Part shown: in pieces, positions 25,610 to 34,470 of the stretch
Layout: every line of letters starts with the position of its first letter
How positions within the stretch are numbered: position 1 is the stretch's first letter
From: Massilia rhizosphaerae
GTDB lineage: Bacteria; Pseudomonadota; Gammaproteobacteria; Burkholderiales; Burkholderiaceae_D
Assembly: GCF_016093545.1 (NCBI RefSeq)
Contig: NZ_JADKYX010000011.1
Span: 62,001 to 126,000 of the forward strand
Reading direction: 5' to 3'
Length of the DNA: 64,000 bases
The notes under the pieces: generated by a model
Told to the model about the DNA's origin: nothing
Databases searched by the model: none
The model's input: the letters and a program-made list of their open reading frames with translations, nothing else
Translations under genes and position numbers: made by a program

Positions 25610-26104
25610 ATGGCAATCGACGTGTACCTTCAGATCGACGGCATCAAGGGTGAATCCCAGGACGACAAACATAAAGACTGGATCGAGTTGACCGGCGTGC
25701 ACTGGGGTATCCACCAGCCGCGCAGCGCCACGGCGTCGACCGCCGGCGGCCATACCGCCGAGCGGGTCGAGATGTCGGATATTTCATTTTCCAAGCTGGC
25801 CGACCTGTCCAGCCCGATCCTTGCCCAGACTTGCGCGATGGGTAAGACGATCCCCAAAGCCAGGCTCGAGTTTTTCCGTGCGGATGGCAATGGCGAGCGG
25901 GTGAAGTATTTCGAAGTCGAACTGGAGAACGTCCTCATCGGCATGGTCAAGCCGCATATGGGTGGGGACCAGTCCTTCCTCACCGAGAACGTCAACCTGA
26001 AGTATTCGAAGATCAAGTGGAAATACACCCAGCAGAAGATCGGTGGGGGCGGCGGGGGCAACACGGCGGGCGGCTGGGACCTGGCGATGAACAAGGTCGC
26101 GTGA
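25610..26104 (+). CDS. hcp: Hcp-family T6SS tube protein
   Basis: A 164-residue Hcp. Typical features are MAIDVYLQIDGIKGES at the start, HKDWIELTGVHWGIHQP, a VEMSDISFSKLAD stretch and FLTENVNLKYSKIKWKY near the end. Hcp hexamers stack into the secreted T6SS tube and can carry small effectors in their lumen. A Gly-rich loop (GGGGGGNTAGG) precedes the C-terminus. No sheath or baseplate gene is nearby, so this is an orphan Hcp, probably dedicated to the next gene's product. The ribosome site GGAGAGAG precedes the ATG. The gene follows 75 bp of non-coding sequence. Confidence 0.93.
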   Translation: MAIDVYLQIDGIKGESQDDKHKDWIELTGVHWGIHQPRSATASTAGGHTAERVEMSDISFSKLADLSSPILAQTCAMGKTIPKARLEFFRADGNGERVKYFEVELENVLIGMVKPHMGGDQSFLTENVNLKYSKIKWKYTQQKIGGGGGGNTAGGWDLAMNKVA

Positions 26105-26111
26105 GGTTGCC

Positions 26112-26510
26112 ATGGCGGTCGACATCGACAAATTCGTGGCGTATCTGGGTAAGCAAGCGTTCAGGGGCGGCCACGGAAAAGGGAAATGCGGCGAATATGT
26201 CAGGAAAGCCCTGCAAGCCGGCGGCGCGCATTTCAACGAATTCAAGCCGCCGCATTATGGAAAGGAATATGGATTGACATTGGAACGGCTCGGCTTTCAC
26301 GAAATCACGGTGAATGATCCTGACCACTTCCCGTTCATCCGCGGCGATGTGATGGTCATGCAGCCCCACAAAGGCGGCAAACAAGCGGGCCATGTTGCCG
26401 GATATGACGGTAAATACTGGATATCGGATTTCTACCAGCGTGATTTTTGGGCAGGCCCCGATTACCGCAATCAAAAACCGAGGGCAAAATATGCCGTTTA
26501 CCGCTATTAG
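26112..26510 (+). CDS. CHAP/NlpC-P60-type amidase, probable Hcp-delivered T6SS effector
   Basis: A 132-residue protein with the cysteine-peptidase arrangement of CHAP/NlpC-P60 murein amidases: nucleophile Cys26 (GKCGEYVRKAL), His94 (QAGHVAGYDG) and Asp106 (WISDFYQ). It has no signal peptide. It starts 8 nt after Hcp, and the following gene encodes an exported protein that overlaps its 3' end; this tube-effector-immunity order is common for small T6SS amidases that fit the Hcp pore. It is not Tae4-like in sequence; assignment to a named Tae family is uncertain. The expected target is peptidoglycan in the recipient periplasm. Confidence 0.8.
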   Translation: MAVDIDKFVAYLGKQAFRGGHGKGKCGEYVRKALQAGGAHFNEFKPPHYGKEYGLTLERLGFHEITVNDPDHFPFIRGDVMVMQPHKGGKQAGHVAGYDGKYWISDFYQRDFWAGPDYRNQKPRAKYAVYRY

Positions 26511-27087
26511 TAGAATCGCTGCTATCGCCCTGTTCGCAATCAGTACAACAGCAGGAGCTGCGGTGAGCAACAAGCCGCCGCGTTTTCTGACGGTTCCCGT
26601 TCTGGGTCTGCGCTTGCCGCTCGAAGGGATCAACCTCGAACCGTTCCCCGAGGACATACGGGTAAAGTGCGGCCAGCTTGAGGATGAATTCGCCACAAGC
26701 AGCGTGTGGATCCTTGGGCGTGCAAAGGACGCCGCGAGCACGTATTACGTCCTGACAGGCTATTCCAAACGGCTGAACAAGGATCCCGACCAGAAACTTT
26801 ATGAATATTGGGATAACGGCGCCGTCTATACCGTCACAGGCACCAAATGCGGTGGCGACGATGCGGAGGAGACTTTCGACGTACGCGACCCGAACGCCGA
26901 CAACGACGGCAACGTACCGATTCCCATGCTGAAAGCGCTTGCGGTCGATTTTGCAGCCAGGACCGTAAAAGCGTTCGGCGGCCCCGATCGGCTGCGCGCC
27001 GAAATCAAGGCCCAGCGCATCGACTTCAATCGGCTTTCGCCGGAACTGCAGGAGGCGTTCAAGCCGTACTTCGAACCTGCGAAGTAG
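26491..27087 (+). CDS. exported protein, candidate immunity protein for the CHAP effector
   Basis: A 198-residue protein with a signal peptide (about 1-24, ending TAGAA), hence periplasmic, where an amidase would need to be neutralised. The mature part has cysteines in VKCGQLED and GTKCGGDD that may form a disulfide, and an acidic stretch (DPNADNDGN). The ATG at 26491 lies inside the effector gene (20-nt overlap), preceded by a GAGGG site, so translation is coupled. I do not recognise the family; the role is inferred from context and location. Confidence 0.65.
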   Translation: MPFTAISRIAAIALFAISTTAGAAVSNKPPRFLTVPVLGLRLPLEGINLEPFPEDIRVKCGQLEDEFATSSVWILGRAKDAASTYYVLTGYSKRLNKDPDQKLYEYWDNGAVYTVTGTKCGGDDAEETFDVRDPNADNDGNVPIPMLKALAVDFAARTVKAFGGPDRLRAEIKAQRIDFNRLSPELQEAFKPYFEPAK

Positions 27088-27138
27088 ACAGGCGCCGTGA
27101 CGAATCTGAACGGTGACCTTTGATCAAACCGCCGCGGA

Positions 27139-27186
27139 TCAGGTGCCGCCTCAGGTGCCGCCTCAGGTGCCGCCTCAGGTACCGCG
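27139..27186. repeat. 12-bp tandem repeat carrying successive stop codons at the rbgA 3' end
   Basis: TCAGGTGCCGCC occurs three times perfectly (27139-27174), and a fourth variant copy (27175-27186) contains the actual rbgA stop. On the minus strand each unit ends in TGA in the same frame, so rbgA is followed by four in-frame stops. Confidence 0.9.
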
Positions 27187-28122
27187 CTTCCCGCGCGCCG
27201 CCTCTTCCGCCTTGCGCGCCGCCTTCTCGGCCGCGATGCGCGCCTTCTCTTCCATCTCGATGCGGTGGCGCTCCAGGGCCTCGGCGCGGGTCTGCGGGGT
27301 TTCCAGGCTGATGCGGCCCAGCGCGCCCTGGCGGTAGTCCTGCAGCAGCACGTGCGCCGCCTTTTCGTAGTCGTAGTCGCCACCGCGCACGCGGAACGCG
27401 CGGCGCTGGGCGACGCCCTCGATGACGCCGAAGCCGTCCAGGCCGTCCGTCTTGACGCCGTAGCGCTCCGTCAGCAACTGCGGGTAGCGCTGCAGCAGCA
27501 GGCCGCCGAGGAATTCCGCGACTTCTTCCTCGATCACGGCGTTCGTGCCGATCGCGTGGCTGGCCGCCAGCATCAGGCCGTCGCTTTCCATCTCGATCTT
27601 GGGCCACAGCATGCCGGGAGTGTCGACCAGCACCGTGAACTTGTCCAGGTAAAGCTTTTGCTGGGACTTCGTGACGGCCGGCTCGTCGCCCACCTTGGCC
27701 ACGCGCTTCTTGAGCAGCGCGTTCATCAACGTGGACTTGCCCACGTTCGGGATGCCCATGATCATGATGCGCAGCGGCTTCGTCGGCACGCCGCGGTGCG
27801 GCGCCAGCGCCTTGCACAGGTCCGGGATCCTGGCGACGTCGGACGGCTTCTTGGTCGTCATCGGGTAGGCCGTGACGCCGTCCTGGGCGTCATACCAGGC
27901 GGCCCATGCGGCCGTGGCGGCCGGGTCCGCGAGGTCGGTCTTGTTCAGCACCTTGAGGCAGGGACGGTTGCGGAACTTGCGCAACTCCTCGACCATCGGG
28001 TTGCTGCTCGCCTGCGGCAGGCGGGCGTCCAGGACCTCGATAACCACATCGGTGTTTTCCATCTGTTCCGCAGCCTGCTTGCGGGCGGCGGCCATGTGGC
28101 CCGGGAACCATTGAATCGACAT
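27175..28122 (-). CDS. rbgA: ribosome biogenesis GTPase RbgA/YlqF
   Basis: A 315-residue circularly permuted GTPase needed for late large-subunit assembly. The motif order is permuted as expected: G4 NKTD near residue 60 and G5 first, then G1 GIPNVGKST near residue 125, G2, and G3 DTPG near residue 168. The N-terminus IQWFPGHMAAARK is diagnostic. The C-terminal tail is Lys/Ala/Glu-rich (KARIAAEKAARKAEEAARG) and probably contacts rRNA. It converges with the T6SS cargo operon and stands alone. Confidence 0.95.
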   Translation of the reverse strand: MSIQWFPGHMAAARKQAAEQMENTDVVIEVLDARLPQASSNPMVEELRKFRNRPCLKVLNKTDLADPAATAAWAAWYDAQDGVTAYPMTTKKPSDVARIPDLCKALAPHRGVPTKPLRIMIMGIPNVGKSTLMNALLKKRVAKVGDEPAVTKSQQKLYLDKFTVLVDTPGMLWPKIEMESDGLMLAASHAIGTNAVIEEEVAEFLGGLLLQRYPQLLTERYGVKTDGLDGFGVIEGVAQRRAFRVRGGDYDYEKAAHVLLQDYRQGALGRISLETPQTRAEALERHRIEMEEKARIAAEKAARKAEEAARGKRGT

Positions 28123-28190
28123 GCTTAACCTTCAATATTTTGCGTGCAACCCTCTATTTTACGCTAGTCGCAAGATATTGACGGCGCCGT

Positions 28191-29474
28191 CTATCGCGTT
28201 GCCGGCATGCATTCGCTCGGCGGCGGCGGCGACGTCGGGTCGAACGCGGCCAGGCGGGCGCGCGCTTCCCTGAGGTCCTTGCCGAATTCGGTCAGGTAGC
28301 GCGACCGTTCCTCGCTCTGCCATTCGGCATCCGAAAAACTTTTCGGCGAGTGCGCCGCGGCCGTCAGGACCTTGCCCTGCAGGCGCGGCACCAGCGCCCG
28401 GTCGGGGTCGGTGTTTTCTTTGAGCAAATAGCCGTCGACGTCGCGCAGCGTGAGGGGCAGCGGCGGCGACTGGTCGCGCAGCAGCTTGCCGAACACGGTC
28501 AGCCTGACGTCGTTGGGGCCGGGCCCCAGCACGTCGTTGAAGGTCAGCAGCGCGACGGGATGGCCGCGGGCGTCGTCGACGCGGCCGTTGATGATGTAGC
28601 GGCCCGGCATGCGCACCTCGAGCGGCAGGTGGAATACGAGCGAGCCCTCCTCGACGGCTTCGCGCGGCGCGCCCGCCCACACGGCCGGCAGCTCGGGCGT
28701 ATAGATGACGTCGAACTGGACGACGCCGCTCTTGCCGCCCACGTTGTAGCGGACTTCGGTGCGGATGGTGCCGTTGAACGAGGCGAGACCCGTCTGCGCG
28801 GGCGCCAGCACGCCGGCGAAGGCGCCGTCGTTGGGCACCGGATCGGCGCCCGTGCCATCGTCGACGAACGGGATGCTCACTTGCGGCGTCTGGCGCGCGC
28901 CGCGATACGTGATGCCTTGCGCCAGCGCGCGCGTGATCACGAGCGGCAGCGTCTTGCCCTCCGCGTCGACGGCGCGCAGCGAAAACGCCACCGCCTCTCC
29001 GGACGCCATGTACACCCGCGACTGCGACGTCTGCAGTTGCACGCGGCCCTCGCTGCCGCCGCCGTCCAGGCGCATCGGGTTCATCGAGGCGACGGGATCG
29101 TTCGGGCGGTTCTGGTCGGGATTGTCCGTCATCGGGCGCGAGCCGGCCGGATACTGGGTGGATGCGCGATAGCTGCAATAGGTGTGGTCGGCCAGTTGCA
29201 CATTCTCGACCAGCTGGCGGCGCCGGCTCGCGCGGTCGTCCGGCAGCGGCAGGCCCTCGGCCTGGACCTGGCCGAAAAACTGCGGCCCGCGCGGCGCCGG
29301 CGCCCGCGCGGCCGCGGCGACCGGTGCTGCGCCGTCGTGGTCCATGGCGCTCCACGCGAGCACGACCAGGACCACGACGGCGGCCGACGCCAGCACCAAC
29401 CGGCGCAGGCGCGGCCGCGGCGGCCCGGACGGGTGGCGCGGCGGCTTGTCGTTACCGTGTCGGCTAGAGGGCAC
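28191..29474 (-). CDS. membrane-anchored choice-of-anchor X-type protein
   Basis: A 427-residue protein with a proline/arginine-rich cytoplasmic tail, one transmembrane helix (about 26-43) and a large periplasmic part. The latter has Ig-like beta domains: QLQTSQSRVYMASGEAVAF, IPFVDDGTGADPVPNDGAFAG broken across about residues 205-225, and a GRYIINGRVDD segment. The DDGTGADxxxNDGxF motif is the calcium-like turn seen in choice-of-anchor X proteins. It overlaps the 3' end of the upstream secreted paralogue by 11 nt and is probably co-expressed with it. Function unknown. Confidence 0.7.
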   Translation of the reverse strand: MPSSRHGNDKPPRHPSGPPRPRLRRLVLASAAVVVLVVLAWSAMDHDGAAPVAAAARAPAPRGPQFFGQVQAEGLPLPDDRASRRRQLVENVQLADHTYCSYRASTQYPAGSRPMTDNPDQNRPNDPVASMNPMRLDGGGSEGRVQLQTSQSRVYMASGEAVAFSLRAVDAEGKTLPLVITRALAQGITYRGARQTPQVSIPFVDDGTGADPVPNDGAFAGVLAPAQTGLASFNGTIRTEVRYNVGGKSGVVQFDVIYTPELPAVWAGAPREAVEEGSLVFHLPLEVRMPGRYIINGRVDDARGHPVALLTFNDVLGPGPNDVRLTVFGKLLRDQSPPLPLTLRDVDGYLLKENTDPDRALVPRLQGKVLTAAAHSPKSFSDAEWQSEERSRYLTEFGKDLREARARLAAFDPTSPPPPSECMPATR

Positions 29475-30339
29475 TGTTCACCATTGCACTGCGGACGACG
29501 GACACGATGCCCTGCCAATTACCGTTCGTGTAATGGTTGTAGGCTTCGCCGTCGTCGCGGAAGGAGACGGAATGATAGCTCCACTTCGCCCTGCCGCCCT
29601 CGTTGGCGGCCGTGCCGAGCGTCAGGTCGTTGCAGAACCAGTCGCTGGGGTTGCAGTACGAGCCGCCGGAACTGCCGGACACGCCGCCCGAGCTGTGGTA
29701 GGCGACGGCCTCGTCGTCCTGGCCCGGCAGGATGCCGGAATAGAGCGTGCCCTTGGCGCCCGCGTACATGTAGAACCAGATGCCGCGCGTGTCGTTATGG
29801 TTGTACATGGCGCGCGCCGTCGTCGTCTTGAGGTCTTGCGTCAGCGGGTCGGAGACGGCCCACGAGCCGTAGTCGGCCAGCTCGGAGCCGCCGGCGGCGC
29901 CGGATGCGGTACGCACCCATTTGATGTTCCAGCCGGTCTGCGACGAGCCGTCGCTGTTGCCGCATACGCCCGACGAGTTCGGCGCCGCGTTCTTCTTCAT
30001 GCGCGTCGAGCCACCATAGTTGGCGAGCGTATAGCCCAGCATCAGGTCGCCCGCGCTGTGGGTCGCGATATAGCACCAGTTGCTGCCGGTGCAGAAGCAA
30101 TCGAGGGCGTCGCGGATGTGGTAACTCTGCGATGAAATGCTGTTGTAGCCGTCCCAGTTGACGGCCTTCTTGTTGACGCCCGCCGCCGTGGAGGACGGGC
30201 CCCAGTACGTGAAGCTGTTGTAGTCGCCGATCGTGCCGCCGCCCGTGCGGCCGTTGATCCACAGCGTGTAGTTCGTCGCCGATGCCAGCCCCGTGATTCC
30301 GAGCAGGCACAGCGCAATCAGCCAGCGCATCAGTGTCAT
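29464..30339 (-). CDS. secreted protein with THSAG serine-hydrolase-like motif (paralogue 2)
   Basis: A 291-residue protein with a signal peptide (about 1-22, ending LASA/TNY). It matches the next gene upstream over its whole length, sharing YTLWINGRTGGG, GVNKKAVNWDG, DALDCFCTG, the WCYIATHSAGDL element, YCNPSDWFC and a GRAKWSYH segment. THSAG resembles the lipase nucleophile elbow (GxSxG, with Thr in place of the first Gly); LPGQDDEAV and the late histidines could complete a Ser-Asp-His triad. Six or more conserved cysteines suggest disulfides. The start is the ATG at 30339, after a GGAGGAGAGGAG site. The enzymatic role is inferred from the motif only. Confidence 0.7.
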   Translation of the reverse strand: MTLMRWLIALCLLGITGLASATNYTLWINGRTGGGTIGDYNSFTYWGPSSTAAGVNKKAVNWDGYNSISSQSYHIRDALDCFCTGSNWCYIATHSAGDLMLGYTLANYGGSTRMKKNAAPNSSGVCGNSDGSSQTGWNIKWVRTASGAAGGSELADYGSWAVSDPLTQDLKTTTARAMYNHNDTRGIWFYMYAGAKGTLYSGILPGQDDEAVAYHSSGGVSGSSGGSYCNPSDWFCNDLTLGTAANEGGRAKWSYHSVSFRDDGEAYNHYTNGNWQGIVSVVRSAMVNSAL

Positions 30340-30489
30340 CTCCTCTCCTCCATTCTCGTCGTTGGATGGTGTCGCCGTGGCTTACGGCCGAGTCGACTGT
30401 AGAGAGGGTTCCCATGGCTGTCAATTGCCGTGCGAGCCAGATGGATGGCTCGTGATTCCACACTTATCCGATCCGGATGAAGCCATCCG

Positions 30490-31368
30490 TCAGCGGGCGT
30501 TCGCGGCGACGGCGGCGCGCATGACGGCGACGATGCCGCCCCAATGCCCGTCCGTGTAGTGATGGTAGTTTTCGCCGTCGTCGCGGAACGCGACCCAGTG
30601 GTTCGCCCACTTGGCGCGGCCGCCGCCGTTCGGCCCCGGTCCCAGGGTCAGTTGGTGGCAGAACCAGTCGTGCGGATTGCAATACGACCCGCCCGACGAG
30701 CCCGACACGGCGCCCGCGCTGTGATAGGCCTCGACGCCGTCGTCCTGGCCCGGCAGCAGGACCGACGTCAGGCCGCCGTCGGCGCCGGCGTACATCCAGA
30801 ACCAGATGCCGCGCGTGGCGTTGTGGTTGTACATCGCGCGCGCGGTGGCGACGCGCAGATCCTGCACGAGGGGTTCCGACGTGACCCAGGAGCCGATGCC
30901 CGCCAGTTCGGAACCGCCGCCCGAACCGGCCGCCGACGCGATCCACTTGATGTTCCAGCCTGTCTGCCCCGTCCCGTCCTTGTTGCCGCAGACGCCGGCC
31001 GCGTCCGGCGCCGCGTTTTTCTTCAGGCGCGTCGAGCCGCCGTAGTTGGCCAAGGTGTAGCCGATGATGAGGTCGCCCGCGCTGTGCGTTGCGATGTAGC
31101 ACCAGTTGGCCCCCGTGCAGAAGCAGTCGAGCGCGTCGCGGATGCGGCCGCTCTGGGACGCGATGCTGCTGCGGCCGTCCCAGTTGACGGCCTTTTTGTT
31201 GACGCCCGCGTCCATCGTGGCCGGGCCCCAGTAGGAAAAATCGGCGTAGTTGCCGACCGCGCCACCGCCCGTGCGGCCGTTGATCCACAAGGTGTAATTG
31301 GTCGCCGAGGCGAGGCCGGCAAACGCCAGCAGGCACAGGCCCAGGAACAAACGCAGCGTTCTCATCAT
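30490..31368 (-). CDS. secreted protein with THSAG serine-hydrolase-like motif (paralogue 1)
   Basis: A 292-residue tandem paralogue of the following gene, sharing the signal peptide pattern (LASATNYTLWING), all cysteines, and the ATHSAGDL and SGSSGGSYCNP motifs. The C-terminal regions (KWANHWVAFRDDGENYHHY here) diverge modestly. The two genes are separated by about 150 bp, so they are likely one transcriptional unit born by duplication. I chose the ATG at 31368, which has a GGAGGG sequence just upstream; neighbouring ATGs at 31365 and 31380 are possible. I cannot name the family. Confidence 0.7.
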   Translation of the reverse strand: MMRTLRLFLGLCLLAFAGLASATNYTLWINGRTGGGAVGNYADFSYWGPATMDAGVNKKAVNWDGRSSIASQSGRIRDALDCFCTGANWCYIATHSAGDLIIGYTLANYGGSTRLKKNAAPDAAGVCGNKDGTGQTGWNIKWIASAAGSGGGSELAGIGSWVTSEPLVQDLRVATARAMYNHNATRGIWFWMYAGADGGLTSVLLPGQDDGVEAYHSAGAVSGSSGGSYCNPHDWFCHQLTLGPGPNGGGRAKWANHWVAFRDDGENYHHYTDGHWGGIVAVMRAAVAANAR

Positions 31369-31427
31369 CCCTCCACTCATCCATATCGTGGAGATTAGAT
31401 ACGGCCGCGTTGCGCGAGTTCGCGCGA

Positions 31428-32360
31428 TCAGTCGAGTTCCGCGAGCGCCTTGATGTGGGCCACGACACTGCGCCCCAGCGCCGACAGCGCATAGCCGCCT
31501 TCGAGGCAGCTGACGATGCGGCCGCCCGCATAGCGCCGCGCGATGTCGGCGACCTGGTGCGTGATCCACGCGTAGTCCGCCTCGACGAGCGCCATGTTCC
31601 CCATGTCGTCTTCCTTGTGGGCGTCGAAGCCGGCCGAGATGAAGAGCATCTGCGGGCGGAACGCGTGCAGCGCGGGCAGCCATTGCTCGGCGACGAGCTT
31701 GCGCACGACGTCGCCCCCGCTGTACGCCGGGACCGGCACGTTGACGGTCGTCGCGGTGATCGGTTCCGGTTCCGTGTACGGGTAGAACGGATGCTGGAAG
31801 AAGCTGGCCATCAGCACGCGCGGATCGTCGCGGAACGACTCCGCCGTGCCGTTGCCGTGGTGGACGTCGAAGTCGATGATGGCGACGCGTTCCAATCCAT
31901 GCACGTCGAGCGCGCGGCGCGCGGCGATGGCGACGTTGTTGAACAGGCAGAAGCCCATCGGCGTGGTCGGCAGCGCGTGGTGGCCCGGCGGGCGGATGGC
32001 GCAGAAGGCGTTGTCGACGGTGCCGGCGATGACGGCGTCCGTCGCGGCCACGGCGGCGCCGGCGGCGCGCAGGGCGGCGCGGTAGCTGTCCTTGCACAGC
32101 AGCGTGTCGCCGTCGAGCGGATAGTAGTCGCCGGCCGCGGCCGGCAGGTTGTCGCGCACGAGGTCGAGGGCGCCTCGCGTGTGGTTGCGCAGGATGTCGG
32201 CCTCGTCGGCCAGCGGCGCGCTCACGTGCTCGACGAGGCCGTCCAGGCGCGCGAGAATCATCTGGTCCTCGATGGCGCGCAGGCGCGCGGGGGCTTCGGG
32301 ATGCCAGCTGCCCATCTCGTGCAGGGAACAGTCCGGGTGGCTGTAAATGGCTGTGCTCAT
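31428..32360 (-). CDS. histone-deacetylase-family (class II HDAC-like) amidohydrolase
   Basis: A 310-residue zinc-dependent deacetylase of the HDAC/acetylpolyamine amidohydrolase/AcuC superfamily. Core motifs are RPPGHHA (the His-His pair), GFCLFNNVA, IIDFDVHHGNGT with Asp/His zinc ligands, SAGFDAH with the second Asp, and a GGYALSALG C-terminus. Substrates in bacteria include acetylated polyamines or acetyl-lysine; it cannot be decided here. The start is the ATG at 32360 (MSTAIYSH), where conservation begins. It is divergent from the MoxR operon. Confidence 0.92.
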   Translation of the reverse strand: MSTAIYSHPDCSLHEMGSWHPEAPARLRAIEDQMILARLDGLVEHVSAPLADEADILRNHTRGALDLVRDNLPAAAGDYYPLDGDTLLCKDSYRAALRAAGAAVAATDAVIAGTVDNAFCAIRPPGHHALPTTPMGFCLFNNVAIAARRALDVHGLERVAIIDFDVHHGNGTAESFRDDPRVLMASFFQHPFYPYTEPEPITATTVNVPVPAYSGGDVVRKLVAEQWLPALHAFRPQMLFISAGFDAHKEDDMGNMALVEADYAWITHQVADIARRYAGGRIVSCLEGGYALSALGRSVVAHIKALAELD

Positions 32361-32519
32361 GATTCGTGTCGCGTGATGCTCATCCGTAGCGCGTGCCCGC
32401 CCGTTCTCGCATAGAATCGGTGGAAGGCATGTTGACGCAGGCATATCAAGATTGCTAACAGCGCTAATCTACCACGCCCGCGCCACCCGCCGCCCCTGAA
32501 CGACGACCGGAAGCCACCC

Positions 32520-33440
32520 ATGTTCAACAAATTGCACGCGAGCGCACGCCAGGTCAGCCAGATCGTGGTCGGCAAGGACCAGCAGGTCCGCCTCGCGCTG
32601 ACCTGCCTGCTGGCCGGCGGCCACCTGCTCATCGACGACGTGCCCGGCGTCGGCAAGACCACGCTCGCCCACGCGCTCGCGCTGTCGCTGGGCCTCAAGT
32701 TCAACCGCGTCCAGTTCACCAGCGACCTGCTGCCGGCCGACGTCGCCGGCATCTCCGTCTACGAGCGCGAAAAGAACGGTTTCGTGTTCCACCCGGGCCC
32801 CATCTTCACGCAGGTGCTGCTCGCGGACGAGATCAACCGCGCCACGCCGAAAACGCAATCGGGCCTGCTGGAGGCGATGGAAGAGCGGCAAGTCACGGCC
32901 GACGGCGTCACCCGCGCGCTGCCGGAACCGTTCTTCGTGATCGCGACGCAGAATCCCGCGCACCAGGTCGGCACGTTCCCCCTGCCGGAATCCCAGCTCG
33001 ACCGCTTCCTGATGTGCTTGTCGCTCGGCTATCCGGACGCCGCCGCCGAACGCGCCCTGCTGATGGGCGAGGACCGGCGCGCGATGCTGAAGACGATCGT
33101 CCCCGTGATGCGTCCGGAGGAGTTGATGGATGCCCAGCGCTCGCTGCGGGCCATCCACGCCTCGGACAAACTCGTCGACTACCTGCAGGCGCTCGCGCAG
33201 GCGTCGCGCTCCGGCAAGCTGTTCGCGGAGGGACTGTCGCCGCGGGCCACGCTGGCCCTGCTGCAGGCGGCGCGCGCGTGGGCCGCGCTGGAAGGCCGCG
33301 ACCACGTGATCCCGGAAGACGTGCAGGCGCTGCTCGTGCCCGTGTGCGCGCACCGCCTGCGGCCGCTGCGGTCCGCGCAGGGCGTGGCGATGGCCAGCCG
33401 CGACCTCGTGCTGCAGCTGCAGAAGTCGGTCCCCCTCTGA
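32520..33440 (+). CDS. MoxR-family AAA+ ATPase
   Basis: A 306-residue AAA+ chaperone-like ATPase. Walker A is in DVPGVGKTTLAHA (about 38-50), Walker B in VLLADEINRATPKTQ (about 98-112), sensor 1 in VIATQNP, and an arginine-rich C-terminal lid follows. MoxR proteins act with DUF58 and transglutaminase partners, often in envelope assembly or stress. The next gene starts 1 nt after the stop, so it opens a tight four-gene operon. Confidence 0.95.
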   Translation: MFNKLHASARQVSQIVVGKDQQVRLALTCLLAGGHLLIDDVPGVGKTTLAHALALSLGLKFNRVQFTSDLLPADVAGISVYEREKNGFVFHPGPIFTQVLLADEINRATPKTQSGLLEAMEERQVTADGVTRALPEPFFVIATQNPAHQVGTFPLPESQLDRFLMCLSLGYPDAAAERALLMGEDRRAMLKTIVPVMRPEELMDAQRSLRAIHASDKLVDYLQALAQASRSGKLFAEGLSPRATLALLQAARAWAALEGRDHVIPEDVQALLVPVCAHRLRPLRSAQGVAMASRDLVLQLQKSVPL

Positions 33441-33441
33441 C

Positions 33442-34470
33442 ATGCCGGACGCCGCAGGCACAATGGCGCAGGCACGCGGCTGGCCGCAGCGCTGGCTCGA
33501 TCGCAAGCGCGCCACGTGGCGGGCGCGGACGACGGCGCGCGACGGAGGCAGCGTGCTGCTGAGCCAGCGGCGCGTGTACATCCTGCCCACGCGCGCCGGC
33601 CTTGGCTTTTGCGGGCTGCTGCTCGTGCTGCTGGTCGGTTCCATCAACTACAACCTCGGCCTCGGCTTCGGCCTGACGTTCGTCGCCGGCGCGTGCGCCA
33701 TCGTCGACATGGTGCAGACGACGCGCAACCTGGCCGGCCTCGTGCTCAGCCCGGGCCGCGCGCCCGACGTGTTCGCGGGCGAGGACGCGCCGTTCGAGCT
33801 GCGCGTCGAGAATTCCACGCGCCTGGCCCGCTACGCCGTCTGGATCGATTTCGAGCACGTGCCCGAGCCGCGCCAGGCCATCGACGTGACGGCCGGCGGC
33901 AGCACGACACTCGTGCTGCGCGCGCCGACGCGCACGCGCGGGTGGATGCGCCCGCCGCGCGTGCGCCTGTCCACCCGCTTCCCGCTCGGCCTGTTCCGCG
34001 CGTGGAGCTGGTGGCAGCCGGACAGCCGTGCCCTCGTCTATCCGTTTCCCGAACAGGACGCGCCGCCGCTGCCGATGCTGGGCCGCCCCAGCCCCGACGG
34101 CGCGGGCAGCACGGGCAGCGACGATTTCGCGGGCGTGCGCAGTTACCAGCCCGGCGACCCGCTGCGCCACCTCGCATGGCGCCAGATCGCCCGCCTCGAC
34201 CCGGAACTGGGCGGCCAACTCGTCACCAAGCATTTCGAAGGCGGCACGGTCGACGAGCTCGTGCTCGACTTCGACGCGCTGCCGCCCCGGCTCGACGAAG
34301 AACTGCGCCTCGCGCGCATGACCCGCTGGGTGCTGGAAGCGGAGCAGCGCGCCCTGCCCTACGCGTTCCGCCTCGGCCGCGTGCGCTACGATGCCGCCCT
34401 CGGCGCCGCGCACCAGGCGGCCTGCCTGCGCGCGCTGGCGCTGTACGGCGTGCCGGGAGAGGCCGCGTGA
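33442..34470 (+). CDS. DUF58-domain protein
   Basis: A 342-residue protein with two N-terminal transmembrane helices (about 52-68 and 72-88). A soluble part carries the DUF58 motif at about residues 220-260, with DDFAGVRSYQPGDPLRHLAWRQIAR split by the conserved YQPGDP. The von Willebrand-like fold of DUF58 usually partners MoxR. It lies between the MoxR ATPase and the transglutaminase; the stop overlaps the next start (GTGA). Confidence 0.92.
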   Translation: MPDAAGTMAQARGWPQRWLDRKRATWRARTTARDGGSVLLSQRRVYILPTRAGLGFCGLLLVLLVGSINYNLGLGFGLTFVAGACAIVDMVQTTRNLAGLVLSPGRAPDVFAGEDAPFELRVENSTRLARYAVWIDFEHVPEPRQAIDVTAGGSTTLVLRAPTRTRGWMRPPRVRLSTRFPLGLFRAWSWWQPDSRALVYPFPEQDAPPLPMLGRPSPDGAGSTGSDDFAGVRSYQPGDPLRHLAWRQIARLDPELGGQLVTKHFEGGTVDELVLDFDALPPRLDEELRLARMTRWVLEAEQRALPYAFRLGRVRYDAALGAAHQAACLRALALYGVPGEAA

